Positions 1 through 7,874 are shown, counted from the stretch's first letter. The stretch: 64,000 nucleotides of DNA from Nodosilinea sp. E11 (GCF_032813545.1 NZ_CP136520.1:4396001-4460000), one strand, 5' to 3'. Made by a program: numbers and translations. Notes: generated by a model from the letters alone, not told the origin.

Positions 1-1
1 C

Positions 2-133
2 AACTTTGAAGATGAGTACACCGAGGTGGGGGGCTACTACATTCTCTCTCGCCGCGCGATCGAAACCGCTACCGAGGGCGGTACAGACTCCCAGGAGTTT
101 GTCTTCTCTAATATTGCTCTGCTAGAAGCCTAG
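2..133 (+). CDS. C-terminal end of a conserved hypothetical protein (partial)
   Basis: The window opens inside a coding frame that gives 43 residues ending in FVFSNIALLEA and a TAG stop. The segment has alternating charged and hydrophobic residues typical of beta strands (YYILSRRAIET, EFVFSNIALL). It resembles the C-terminal strand pattern of cyanobacterial DUF3386-type proteins, but too little is visible to assign a family. A good hairpin terminator follows 31 bases downstream, so this is the last gene of its unit. The start and most of the protein lie outside the window. Confidence 0.6.
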   Translation, partial: NFEDEYTEVGGYYILSRRAIETATEGGTDSQEFVFSNIALLEA

Positions 134-163
134 GGGCTAGGCCCGCTGGTAACGGTTGGTGCT

Positions 164-194
164 AACCCGTCTTGCCTCGGCAGGGCGGGTTTTT
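164..194 (+). terminator. Rho-independent terminator
   Basis: The arm AACCCGTCTTGCC pairs with GGCAGGGCGGGTT with a few G-U pairs and a tiny loop, followed by a run of T. It closes the gene ending at 133. The next reading frame begins only 12 bases after the T-run, so that gene has almost no room for its own promoter. Confidence 0.75.
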
Positions 195-205
195 AATTAT
201 TTCGG

Positions 206-580
206 ATGCGTGGGCTTCGCCAGGGGGCGGTGTCAACCGACCAGTGGCAGCCCTTGCAAGCGTGCCCCGTGGAACAGTTACCCCAGTGGTTGGCCGACCG
301 GCGGCAGCAGGGCTACAGCCCGATCGCGCTCGATCGTCAGCCCCAGGCGATTCCCCTGCCCGAGTTTCGTTTTCCTCGCCAGACGGTGCTGGTGCTGGGG
401 CGCGAGTTGACGGGCATTCCCCCAGCGGTGGCCGCCGCCTGTGACCAGGCTGTGGCGATTCCGCAATATGGCCTGGTGCAGTCGCTCAATGTGCAAACGG
501 CGGCGGCTTTGGCCAGCTATGCCTACCTTGGCCAATGGGGCATGGTGGCTGTGCCTTTAGCCCTTACGCCTTTAGAATGA
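206..580 (+). CDS. SpoU/TrmH-family RNA 2'-O-methyltransferase, N-terminally truncated
   Basis: The 124 residues match the second half of a SPOUT methyltransferase. Motif 2 is seen as LVLGRELTGIP (about residues 62-72) and motif 3 as IPQYGLVQSLNVQTAAALASY (residues 86-106, with the SLNV loop of the AdoMet knot). The family normally has another 60-80 N-terminal residues carrying the first strand and the NxGS-type motif 1. Here an in-frame TAA lies four codons before the ATG (194-196), and upstream DNA is a terminator, so the front half is absent. Either this is a decayed gene or a short variant acting as a half-knot. It would be expected to methylate ribose in tRNA or rRNA if intact; activity is doubtful. 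Confidence 0.7.
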   Translation: MRGLRQGAVSTDQWQPLQACPVEQLPQWLADRRQQGYSPIALDRQPQAIPLPEFRFPRQTVLVLGRELTGIPPAVAAACDQAVAIPQYGLVQSLNVQTAAALASYAYLGQWGMVAVPLALTPLE

Positions 581-607
581 AGGGTGTAGCGTATAGATAT
601 TTGGCCT

Positions 608-892
608 ATGCCGCCCCGTTGGCCCCGTAAACCCACCCGTGAAGACCCTGCCTACCGCAAGTTAGAAGACCGGATCAACTTTGCGGTGCATGTGGCGGCC
701 TTTACCGCCGTTAATTCTGGGCTGTGGTTTTTTCATACCCTGAATCCGGCCTGGGTGCCCTGGGCGAGTAAGGTGACCTTGGTTTGGTTGCCCATTTTGG
801 TGGGCAACGCGGTCTATATCTTTGCGATCGCCAATTACTCGCCTACTTCCCTCTCTCCAGCCCCCGACCCTGACCTCAACGGCGAACCCTAG
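608..892 (+). CDS. 2TM domain membrane protein
   Basis: The 94-residue protein has a basic N-terminus, then two membrane helices at about 27-46 (VHVAAFTAVNSGLWFFHTL) and 55-76 (KVTLVWLPILVGNAVYIFAIA), and a short proline-rich tail. The layout and the YRKLEDRINF entry fit the small 2TM-domain family common in cyanobacteria; the function is unknown. The gene is followed 16 bases later by a DUF3181-type gene on the same strand and probably shares its transcript. No promoter was recognised. Confidence 0.7.
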   Translation: MPPRWPRKPTREDPAYRKLEDRINFAVHVAAFTAVNSGLWFFHTLNPAWVPWASKVTLVWLPILVGNAVYIFAIANYSPTSLSPAPDPDLNGEP

Positions 893-908
893 ATGGAGAA
901 CCTGAGCT

Positions 909-1217
909 ATGTCTGATGCCTCTACTGCCCGCGCGATTGAATCTCTAGCTGCGGCCATCGGCGACAAAGTATATCTCGATGTCGCCAAGTGGCACCTATA
1001 CCTGGGCGATGCCAAGCTGCACACCCCCTTAGCCGAAAAACTCTACCCTCTGGTGGTAGGCGACCAGGTGAGCGAAGCGGCGGTAGCCGATATTCTCGCT
1101 AGCACCTCTGTTTCCCTTGGTGGTGGGCAAAAAACGGTTCCTCTGGCCGATCTGATTCCGTCTGCGGGCAAGGCAGATTTGCTAGAGGCGATCGCCGACT
1201 ATCAGCGCGACCTCTAG
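909..1217 (+). CDS. DUF3181 family protein
   Basis: The protein is 102 residues, soluble, with the pattern VYLDVAKWHLYLGDAKLH near residues 22-39 followed by LAEKLYPLVV. It matches the small cyanobacterial DUF3181 family, which has no known role. Its middle resembles a helical region and the C-terminus keeps a conserved LADLIP segment. There is no signal peptide. It ends 15 bases before the convergent PRC-barrel gene, and no clear terminator was seen between them. Confidence 0.75.
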   Translation: MSDASTARAIESLAAAIGDKVYLDVAKWHLYLGDAKLHTPLAEKLYPLVVGDQVSEAAVADILASTSVSLGGGQKTVPLADLIPSAGKADLLEAIADYQRDL

Positions 1218-1231
1218 CTAGCGCCCCTTGT

Positions 1232-2158
1232 TTAACGACGTTCGGGGCGCTCCTGGGAGACATCGTCCTCCGGCCAGGGCTCCATGGCATCCACATCAAT
1301 GGTGGGAATTTTGTCGTCGCGCAGATTTGGCCCCGAGGGTAACCCGGCGGTGGCGTCGGTGACCGCTTCACGCAGCTGGTGGCGCAGATGCCGGGTGCGC
1401 TTTTTGACGTTGCCCAGCAGCCCGCCCAGTTTGTCTTGGGCCTCAGCCTGAAGCCTTTGACGGCGATCCTGGGCTTCGGCTCCCAGTTTTTGGCGACCTT
1501 CCTGAAACTGCCCCTGGAACTGATCGCGCATGGTTTGGGTGCCCTTGACGGCGGCCTCCCAGCCCTGGCGAGGGTCAGGCATTTTGTCTAAGGGAATGCG
1601 ATCAAAGGGCGATGATGGCGGCGGCGCGGCTGGGGGTTGCATGCCCGCCCGTACCATGGGTGCCGCCTTGAGGGCGGCAGCTTCGGCCATCATGCGGCGG
1701 CGACCAGTGCTAATCACCGCTACCGGATCGAGGCCGTAGAGGCCAGGGGCCAGGTCGCTGGCCTCTACTGGTACAAAGAGGTATTGAAGAATGTTGCCGG
1801 TGGTGGGGTCAAAACGATAGTCGACCAGCTGACCCATGCGATCGCCGTGGTCTGACCACAACTCTACTTCCCCCAGGGGCAGGCAATTTTGCAGGTGCTC
1901 ATCAATGGCCTCGACTTTAGCTCCGGCTTTTACGACCACCCCATCACGCCCAATCGAGCCAATTTGAGGCCACAAAAACCGTCGGTGCTGGCGGGTTAGC
2001 AGCCCACCTACGCTACAGCCAACGCCCTGGACCTGGTGGGTGCGGCCATTTACCCAAATTTCGGCAATCGGGCCAAATTCTTCGGCGGTATCGAGGTTGA
2101 TGGCTAGGCGGTTGAGCAGTTCGCTCTTGAGTATGCCCTGGGGAAAAGACCCTTCCAT
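1232..2158 (-). CDS. PRC-barrel domain protein with a coiled-coil tail
   Basis: The 308 residues begin with two PRC-barrel-like beta segments (about 8-80 and 85-160). The motifs GILKSELLNRLAINLDT, IAEIWVNGRTHQVQGV and MGQLVDYRFDPTTGNILQYLFVP are typical of photosynthetic reaction-centre-like barrels. A proline-rich linker (about 180-205) leads to a charged helical repeat rich in Q, E and R (about 215-265). PRC barrels bind partners or ligands in photosynthesis and RNA metabolism; here the role is unknown. There is no signal peptide or membrane segment. ATG at 2158 is the natural start. Confidence 0.75.
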   Translation of the reverse strand: MEGSFPQGILKSELLNRLAINLDTAEEFGPIAEIWVNGRTHQVQGVGCSVGGLLTRQHRRFLWPQIGSIGRDGVVVKAGAKVEAIDEHLQNCLPLGEVELWSDHGDRMGQLVDYRFDPTTGNILQYLFVPVEASDLAPGLYGLDPVAVISTGRRRMMAEAAALKAAPMVRAGMQPPAAPPPSSPFDRIPLDKMPDPRQGWEAAVKGTQTMRDQFQGQFQEGRQKLGAEAQDRRQRLQAEAQDKLGGLLGNVKKRTRHLRHQLREAVTDATAGLPSGPNLRDDKIPTIDVDAMEPWPEDDVSQERPERR

Positions 2159-2435
2159 ATCAGCACTCCTATGATCGCGAGCCCCAGGCCAAGCGACGAT
2201 TGGCCTGAGATGGGGGCTGTCTTTAATGGTAGTCGATCAAAAAATGGGAATTAACCTGATTGGGGTGACTAGGCTCTTTAGCCGCCGATCCTGTCCACGG
2301 GTAAAACTGGGGTGGCGCACCGGTAGATTAGACCTGTCGAAAGTTAGAGTCGACGCGATAAACCGGTTGAACTGCTTCCGCCCTGACAATTCCAGGTTAA
2401 AGTGAGCATTGATATAGGTGATCTGGGGCGGTGTT

Positions 2436-3134
2436 ATGTCTGAGCAAGCTGGCAATATCTTACTGGTAGACGATGAGCCAGGTCTGCGCGAGGCAGTGCA
2501 AGCCTACCTGGAAGACAGTGGCTTTGCGGTGCGATCGGCCAGCAACGCCAAAGAAGGCTGGGATCTCTTGCAGCAGGAGACCCCTGACGTGCTGATCTCC
2601 GACATTATGATGCCCCAGGTCGACGGCTATGCCTTCTTGGCCCAGGTGCGCGAAGACATTCGCTTTAAGGGGCTGCCGGTGCTATTTTTGACCGCGCGGG
2701 GGATGACCAGCGATCGCATCCAAGGCTACAACGCGGGTTGCGATGCCTACCTATCTAAGCCCTTTGACCCCGAAGAACTGGTGGCAGTGGTCACCAACCT
2801 GATGGGTCGCCGGGCGGCTCAAACGGTAGATGCAGGCGACATTCCCGACATTGCCGTCATGGCCCGCCAAATCGAAGAGATTAAGGCCATGCTGAGCCAA
2901 AAAGGCGGTATGGCCAAAGTGACTTCAGATATTCGCATCGACCTTACCCCCCGCGAGCAGAGCGTGCTCGACTTAGTGGCCGAAGGCTTGATGAACAAAG
3001 AAATTGCCAGTCGTCTAGAGACCAGCGTGCGCAACGTCGAGAAGTACGTCAGCCGTCTGTTTAGTAAAACTGGCACCAACAGCCGCACAGAGCTAGTGCG
3101 CTTTGCCTTAGAGCACGGCATGGTCACAACTTAG
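2436..3134 (+). CDS. NarL/FixJ-type response regulator
   Basis: The receiver domain (about residues 8-125) shows acidic residues in LLVDDEPG, the phospho-acceptor aspartate in LISDIMMP, FLTARG and the YLSKPF lysine. A linker leads to a LuxR-type helix-turn-helix at about 170-228 (LTPREQSVLDLVAEGLMNKEIA). This is a two-component transcription factor of the Ycf29-like cyanobacterial type; its kinase is not adjacent. An upstream in-frame GTG at 2418 exists, but ATG at 2436 starts directly before the receiver domain and is preferred. The gene stands alone between divergent and unrelated units. Confidence 0.85.
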   Translation: MSEQAGNILLVDDEPGLREAVQAYLEDSGFAVRSASNAKEGWDLLQQETPDVLISDIMMPQVDGYAFLAQVREDIRFKGLPVLFLTARGMTSDRIQGYNAGCDAYLSKPFDPEELVAVVTNLMGRRAAQTVDAGDIPDIAVMARQIEEIKAMLSQKGGMAKVTSDIRIDLTPREQSVLDLVAEGLMNKEIASRLETSVRNVEKYVSRLFSKTGTNSRTELVRFALEHGMVTT

Positions 3135-3450
3135 ATAGCGCACCCGACCAAAGTCATCACCCTCAACCCATTAGGGGTGCTTCCGCTCAGTGGCCAGAAT
3201 CATTCGCCAACAGCCAAATTGGTGAAATTTTAGTAGATTTCACTCGAATAACGTACATCGTTAAGGTTTCCTTCGCTCCTGGTTATGGGGGCGGAGGGAT
3301 ATTTAATTGGCCAGCATCTGGGAGGTTTAGAACTTTGTCAGTAGGTGCTTTATCGAAGGGGTAACCGCAGTACTAGCCAACTAAATGGGCGGCATCTATG
3401 GCTGCACAAACGCCAGTCTTGACCATTGGTTATAGATTTAAGCTGCTATC
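3135..3450 (+). other. Intergenic stretch before riboswitch 1
   Basis: No coding frame with family features, tRNA or strong terminator was recognised here. It separates the response regulator from the promoter of the first riboswitch unit. Confidence 0.5.
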
Positions 3451-3480
3451 TTGACAGGCTCAGTTCCTGACGTTTACGCT
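3451..3480 (+). promoter_or_regulatory. Sigma-70-type promoter of riboswitch unit 1
   Basis: A perfect -35 TTGACA (3451-3456) is followed after 18 bases by TACGCT (3475-3480), a weak -10. The assignment is supported by position: the duplicated leader at 7577-7606 has TTGACA and TACAAT with the same 18-base spacer and the same 10 bases to the shared AATCGAAC block. Confidence 0.6.
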
Positions 3481-3486
3481 CTATCT

Positions 3487-3660
3487 AATCGAACAAGTCA
3501 GCCTAGTCTATCGGTACTCAGTACCCATAGAGCGGGGGAACCAGTAAAGGGGCTAATCTCCGAGTTCTTATACCCACTAGAGGGTAATCGGAGAAGGACA
3601 TCTCTCAGTCCTAGCCCGTCAGCTAACCTCGTCGGCATTGAGAGGAGATTGAATCGTCAG
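3487..3660 (+). promoter_or_regulatory. c-di-AMP riboswitch (ydaO/yuaA leader), copy 1
   Basis: The segment carries hallmarks of the ydaO/yuaA class: GAGCGGGGGAACCAG at 3530-3544, a hairpin CTCCGA...TCGGAG, AGTCCTAGCCCGTCAGCTA around 3607-3625, then ACCTCGTCGGCAT and GAGAGGA at the 3' end. A small hairpin GGTAC-TCA-GTACC opens the core. The class binds c-di-AMP and usually lowers expression of ion, osmolyte or wall genes when ligand is high. It lies upstream of the ABC permease gene. A near-identical copy lies at 7613-7787; differences concentrate in the loop between TACCC and GGGTA. Confidence 0.9.
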
Positions 3661-3693
3661 CATTTTTAATGCTCGGCTGTTTCAGTGTCCTGA

Positions 3694-3741
3694 GTCGTGT
3701 CACCACGACTTGTTCGCTGTCCATGACCAACCTCTAGGAGG
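3694..3741 (+). promoter_or_regulatory. Putative expression platform of riboswitch 1 with a sequestered ribosome site
   Basis: Two small structures separate the aptamer from the start codon: GTCGTG-TCAC-CACGAC (3694-3709) and CCTC-TAG-GAGG (3731-3741). The second contains the full Shine-Dalgarno AGGAGG (3736-3741), five bases before ATG at 3747. Both structures are kept in the second leader. No T-run terminator was seen, so translational control is a plausible mode; this is inferred. Confidence 0.55.
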
Positions 3742-3746
3742 CTATC

Positions 3747-4595
3747 ATGCAGCCCAAGTCACGCACCCGTGCGGCGACCCGTTTGGGACAGCCCAATTCT
3801 GCTACAAAATTATTCCATTTTCCTTGGGAAAGGATTGTATTGCCTGCGATCGCATTCCTTGCTGTCGTTGTTCTTTGGTGGGTGATTGCCACCTTCTTTA
3901 CTACCTTGATGCCGACCCCCTGGCAGGCATTGCAGGATAATCTCGACTATATTGCCAATCCCTTCTTTCGTCGCGGGCCGGGCAATTTGGGCATTGGCTG
4001 GCTACTTTTAGCCAGTCTGCGCCGGGTCTTATTAGGGTTTTTGCTGGGCACTGTGGTGGCCATTCCCATCGGCTTTTGGATTGGTCTCTCGCCCAAGGCC
4101 ATGATGGCAATCAACCCCCTGGTGCAGCTGTTTCGTCCGGTGTCTCCGGTAGCTTGGTTGCCCATTGCCCTGGCGATATTTAACCTGGCCAACCCGTCAG
4201 CTATTTTTGTGATTTTTATCACCTCACTGTGGCCCACGGTAATCAATACCGCCCTGGGGGTTGCCAGCGTACCCAAAGATTATTTAGATGTGGCCCAGGT
4301 GCTAGAAATGCCCCGCTGGCGACAAATGTACAAAATTATCTGGCCCGCTAGTTTGCCCTACATTTTTACCGGATTACGACTGAGTTTAGGCATTGCCTGG
4401 CTGGTGATTGTTGCTGTCGAAATGCTCACGGGCGGTATTGGCATTGGCTTCTTTATCTGGGACGAATGGAACCGACTCAGCCTTAGCTCGGTATTTTTAG
4501 CGGTGATTGTGATCGGGCTGACCGGCCTGGTGCTCGACTACGCCATCACCCTGCTACAGCGCTGGGCTACCCACCGCCCCGTCAAAGCGATCTAG
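3747..4595 (+). CDS. ABC transporter permease, nitrate/bicarbonate/taurine family (NrtB/CmpB-like)
   Basis: The 282-residue protein has about six membrane helices and the BPD_transp_1 core. The cytoplasmic loop is seen at about 178-208 (ALGVASVPKDYLDVAQVLEMPRWRQMYKIIWPASLPYIF), the EAA motif that docks the ATPase. It is of the NrtB/CmpB/SsuC class that imports small anions. Unlike nrtABCD or cmpABCD operons the permease comes first, before the binding protein, and no NrtC-type fused ATPase is present. The first five codons (MQPKS) are shared with the USP gene at 7875 because the duplicated riboswitch leader runs into the coding region. The substrate cannot be fixed from sequence. Confidence 0.85.
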   Translation: MQPKSRTRAATRLGQPNSATKLFHFPWERIVLPAIAFLAVVVLWWVIATFFTTLMPTPWQALQDNLDYIANPFFRRGPGNLGIGWLLLASLRRVLLGFLLGTVVAIPIGFWIGLSPKAMMAINPLVQLFRPVSPVAWLPIALAIFNLANPSAIFVIFITSLWPTVINTALGVASVPKDYLDVAQVLEMPRWRQMYKIIWPASLPYIFTGLRLSLGIAWLVIVAVEMLTGGIGIGFFIWDEWNRLSLSSVFLAVIVIGLTGLVLDYAITLLQRWATHRPVKAI

Positions 4596-4622
4596 TGCTG
4601 GCTGACTGACACAATCAATCCC

Positions 4623-4766
4623 GTAGGGTGGGCACTGCCCACCAACATCTTTAATACTCACAAGCCTGTTTGCGCCGGCTCTTTCGAGTTAGTAAATTCT
4701 GCCAAATAGCCCAACCAAGGATTTTTTGGCAGCCCCATGGTGGGTGGTGGGCAGTGCCCACCCTAC
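4623..4766. repeat. Inverted-repeat element with GTAGGGTGGGCACTGCCC ends
   Basis: A 22-bp arm starting GTAGGGTGGGCACTGCCC at 4623-4644 recurs as its reverse complement at 4745-4766, giving a 144-bp element between the permease and binding-protein genes. A single arm also lies at 15402-15423. Such elements are widespread non-coding repeats in cyanobacteria and may be small non-autonomous transposons. Each arm is itself partly palindromic. Confidence 0.8.
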
Positions 4767-4865
4767 ACGATTGATGGGTTAACGCCAGGGTCTTTTTGCC
4801 CGGAAATCTCCCCCTCGTTCTGGCCTTCCCAACACAAACTGCCTCACGTCACAAGGATTAGAGCC

Positions 4866-6272
4866 ATGACTACGATCAATCGGCGATCGCTCCTCCAGGG
4901 GGCGGTCGGGTTTACAGCAGGGCTGGCGGCCTCGGCCTGCGGTCAAGCTCTGCGCCAGGGCAGTTCCTTGCCCAGCGGAGCCGCCGCCCAGGCCGCCAAC
5001 ATTGAGCAGGTAGTGAACCCCGCCAGCTTAGAGCGATCGCACATTCGCGTGGGCTACGTGCCGGTGAATGACTGCGCTCCCTTTGCGGTGGCTCAGGCCA
5101 AGGGCTTCTTCTACAAGTACGGGCTCAATGTCACCCTCAACCGCGAAGCCAGTTGGGGCACCTCCCGCGATGGCGTGATTTTTGGGCGGCTCGATGCCTC
5201 TCCAGTGGTGTCTGGGGCAGTTACCAACGCCCGCATTGGCGCAGAGGGTGCCCGCAGTGCCCCCATGTGCGCGGCCATGACTATTCACCGTCACGGCAAT
5301 GCCATGACTATGAACTCCGCCATGTGGGAAGCTGGTCTGCGCCCCTGGCGCGAATATGGTGGTGACCTAGAGGCCTTTGGCCGCGACTTTCGCGGCTACT
5401 TCGCCGGGCTGTCTCCCGATCGCCGGGTCTGGGCCACGGTGCTGAGTTCGGCCATTTACGAATACTTCATTCGTTACCTGTCGGCGGCGGCGGGGGTAGA
5501 TCCCCTCCAAGAATTCCGCGTCATCATCATTCCGCCGCCGCAGATGGTGACCAACGTGCGGATTGGGGCAATGCAGGCCTACATGGTGGCCGAGCCCTGG
5601 AACACCCGCGCCATCACCGGCAACGAGGGGGTGGGCTTTACCTTTGCCCACGGCAAAGAAGTGTGGCGCGGCCACCCCGACCGGGTGCTGGCGGTGATGG
5701 AAGACTTTATTAACGAGAACCCTAATACTTACCGATCGCTGGTTAAGGCCATGCTCGAAGCTTGCCAATACTGCGACGACCCCGCTAACCGTCCCGAAGT
5801 AGCGGCAATTATTTCCGATCGCGCCTTTACCGGGGCACCGCCCAAGTTCACCGAGCCAGCCCTAGTCGGCAACTACGATTACGGCGGCTTCGACGGCCAG
5901 AGTCGAAAGGTGCAAATGCCCGACAGCACCATTTTCTTTGACCTGCCCGACGATCTGCCCCAGCCCGCTGGCGACCATTCCACCTTTTTGTGGCAGTCGC
6001 AGTCGATCTGGTTGATGACCCAGGCTGCTCGCTGGGGGCAAATTCCTGAATTTCCGGCTGATGCCGAGGCCAAGGCCCGCCAGGGGTGGCGTACCGATCT
6101 CTACCGCGAAATTGCTGCTGAGTTGGGCATTGCCTGCCCAGCAGACGACCACAAGGTGGAGCCAGGGGAGGTGTTTATCGATGGCGTGGCCTACGACCCC
6201 AGCGACCCGGTGGGCTATTTGAATGGGTTTGAGATTCGGGCGAAGAAGCCGCAGAAGATCTTTTTGGGGTGA
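4866..6272 (+). CDS. NrtA/CmpA-like substrate-binding protein, Tat lipoprotein
   Basis: The 468-residue protein begins with a twin-arginine signal (NRRSLLQGAVGFTAGLAASAC) whose lipobox cysteine is about residue 24, so it should be exported folded and anchored. The mature part has the NMT1/NrtA fold: HIRVGYVPVNDCAPFAVAQAKGFF, GVIFGRLDASPV, and GAMQAYMVAEPWNTRA. Relatives bind nitrate, nitrite or bicarbonate. A longer frame starts upstream, but its first residues lie in the repeat, so ATG at 4866 is chosen. It sits between the permease and ATPase genes of the same transporter. Confidence 0.85.
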   Translation: MTTINRRSLLQGAVGFTAGLAASACGQALRQGSSLPSGAAAQAANIEQVVNPASLERSHIRVGYVPVNDCAPFAVAQAKGFFYKYGLNVTLNREASWGTSRDGVIFGRLDASPVVSGAVTNARIGAEGARSAPMCAAMTIHRHGNAMTMNSAMWEAGLRPWREYGGDLEAFGRDFRGYFAGLSPDRRVWATVLSSAIYEYFIRYLSAAAGVDPLQEFRVIIIPPPQMVTNVRIGAMQAYMVAEPWNTRAITGNEGVGFTFAHGKEVWRGHPDRVLAVMEDFINENPNTYRSLVKAMLEACQYCDDPANRPEVAAIISDRAFTGAPPKFTEPALVGNYDYGGFDGQSRKVQMPDSTIFFDLPDDLPQPAGDHSTFLWQSQSIWLMTQAARWGQIPEFPADAEAKARQGWRTDLYREIAAELGIACPADDHKVEPGEVFIDGVAYDPSDPVGYLNGFEIRAKKPQKIFLG

Positions 6273-6432
6273 GTCGGAAACATTAGGACGTTAACACGTT
6301 GGCACGTTGAACCGTTGACAAGTTGAAATGTTCTGGCCTTCCAACCTTCCAACCCTCAAACCTTTCAACGTTCAAACGTTCACACCTTCCAACATTCTTC
6401 CCTTGCCTAAATACACTACTCAGGAGAAAGTC

Positions 6433-7278
6433 ATGGTTAAGTCAAATCAACACTCCCAATATGCGGATCAACGGCAGGTTGAGTTTGAAACCGATTTTCT
6501 AGTCATTCAAGACTTGATAAAAGCTTACCCCAGCGGCAGCAGTAACCAGACTGTCGTGCTGGATGAGATCAACCTTACGGTAGGGGCCAACGAGTTTATT
6601 GCCATCATTGGCCATTCGGGCTGCGGCAAATCAACGCTGCTGAAGATCGTGGGGGGGCTAGAGCAGGCTACTTCAGGGGAGGTATTTTTAGAAGGAAAAC
6701 CGATCAAAAAGCCGGGGGCCGATCGCATGATGGTGTTTCAGCAGTATTCACTGCTGCCCTGGCTGACAGTACGCGAAAACGTGCGACTGGCGGTGGATGA
6801 GGTGTGCGATCGCCTCTCTCCCCGCGATCGCAGCGATCTGGTAGACGAACATCTGGCTATGGTCAACCTCACCGCCGCTGCCGCCAAATACCCCGATGAA
6901 CTCTCGGGCGGTATGAAACAGCGGGTGGGCATTGCCCGCGCCCTGGCCATTCGCCCCAAAATGCTGCTGATGGACGAGCCCTTTGGAGCCCTTGACGCCC
7001 TCACCCGCAGTCGCCTACAGCGCCAGGTGCTCGACATCTGGGAGCGCAATCCCCAGGCGGTGATGATGATCACCCACGACGTGGACGAAGCTATCTATAT
7101 GGCCGATCGTATTGTGATGATGACCAACGGCCCCAACGCTCATATTGGCGAAATTTTAACGGTGCCCTTTGCTCACCCGCGCGATCGGGCCGCCCTGCGC
7201 GAGTCGCGGGAGTACTATGACCTGCGCAACCACGCCCTGGGGTTCCTCGACAGCTACTTTGAGCAAATGGCGGGTTAG
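6433..7278 (+). CDS. ABC transporter ATPase, NrtD/SsuB-like
   Basis: The 281-residue ATPase has Walker A GHSGCGKST (about 67-75), Q-loop VFQQYSLLPW, the signature LSGGMKQR, Walker B MLLMDEPFGALD and switch ITHD. It should energise the permease encoded at 3747. ATG at 6433 is preceded by AGGAGA, while an upstream frame extension crosses a low-complexity CAAC/CGTT-rich spacer and is rejected. It is the last gene of the first riboswitch unit. Confidence 0.9.
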   Translation: MVKSNQHSQYADQRQVEFETDFLVIQDLIKAYPSGSSNQTVVLDEINLTVGANEFIAIIGHSGCGKSTLLKIVGGLEQATSGEVFLEGKPIKKPGADRMMVFQQYSLLPWLTVRENVRLAVDEVCDRLSPRDRSDLVDEHLAMVNLTAAAAKYPDELSGGMKQRVGIARALAIRPKMLLMDEPFGALDALTRSRLQRQVLDIWERNPQAVMMITHDVDEAIYMADRIVMMTNGPNAHIGEILTVPFAHPRDRAALRESREYYDLRNHALGFLDSYFEQMAG

Positions 7279-7576
7279 TTTTGAGCTTAGCCCCTCGGTC
7301 TGTAGGGAAAGGCCCAAAATTCTAGGGGCTGAGTTGCTAAACAGTCTGCGGGATGAGGGCGATCGCGATGCGATCGCCTTGGGCGGCTATAAGTATTTCT
7401 AAATATGGACGTTGCTCACTACAAAAAGAGACTTCCAATATACTTTTCTAGACTGTGCTAGACCCATAAACTAGCCTATAGATTGGCTCAGTCTTGTAAC
7501 TATTAATACCTTCAAGTCACCCTAAACTGAGGGTGGATCTAGCTCAATCAGTTGGTCGTTAAATGTAACCTTTGGT
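7279..7576 (+). other. Intergenic stretch before riboswitch 2
   Basis: No gene recognised. It contains a doubled HIP1-type site near 7360-7378 (GCGATCGCGATGCGATCGC) just downstream of the ATPase gene, and an AT-richer part before the promoter. Confidence 0.5.
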
Positions 7577-7606
7577 TTGACACTTTTTGGCCTTAGCGCT
7601 TACAAT
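7577..7606 (+). promoter_or_regulatory. Sigma-70 promoter of riboswitch unit 2
   Basis: TTGACA at 7577-7582 and TACAAT at 7601-7606 are separated by 18 bases. Transcription should start near 7613, right at the beginning of the conserved leader. Confidence 0.8.
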
Positions 7607-7612
7607 GAAAAG

Positions 7613-7787
7613 AATCGAACAAGTCAGCCTAGTCTATCGGTACTTAGTACCCATAGAGCGGGGGAACCAGTAAAGGGGCTAATCTCCGAGTTCTAAATAC
7701 CCAAATGAGGGTAATCGGAGAAGGACATCTCTCAGTCCTAGCCCGTCAGCTAACCTCGTCGGCATTGAGAGGAGATTGAATCGTCAG
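7613..7787 (+). promoter_or_regulatory. c-di-AMP riboswitch (ydaO/yuaA leader), copy 2
   Basis: This is nearly identical to the leader at 3487-3660, with the same GAGCGGGGGAACCAG, CCCGTCAGCTAACCTCG and GAGAGGA blocks. The first hairpin changes only in its loop (GGTAC-TTA-GTACC), and the second long hairpin changes in the loop (AAATGA instead of ACTAGA). The pattern fits a functional RNA under selection. It precedes the USP/antiporter genes. Confidence 0.9.
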
Positions 7788-7820
7788 CATTTTTAATGCT
7801 CGGCTGTTTCAGTGTCCTAA

Positions 7821-7868
7821 GTCGTGTCACCACGGCTTGTTCGCTGTCCATGAATAGCCTCTAGGAGG
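7821..7868 (+). promoter_or_regulatory. Putative expression platform of riboswitch 2 with a sequestered ribosome site
   Basis: GTCGTG-TCAC-CACGGC (7821-7836, one G-U pair replacing a G-C of copy 1) and CCTC-TAG-GAGG (7858-7868) recur as in copy 1. AGGAGG at 7863-7868 is inside the second hairpin, six bases before ATG at 7875. Confidence 0.55.
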
Positions 7869-7874
7869 GGTCTC

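Noticed and set aside
3451-3669. 72-residue reading frame over the first riboswitch
   Set aside because: The frame covers the structured RNA leader and its changes in copy 2 do not follow codon logic; RNA conservation explains it.
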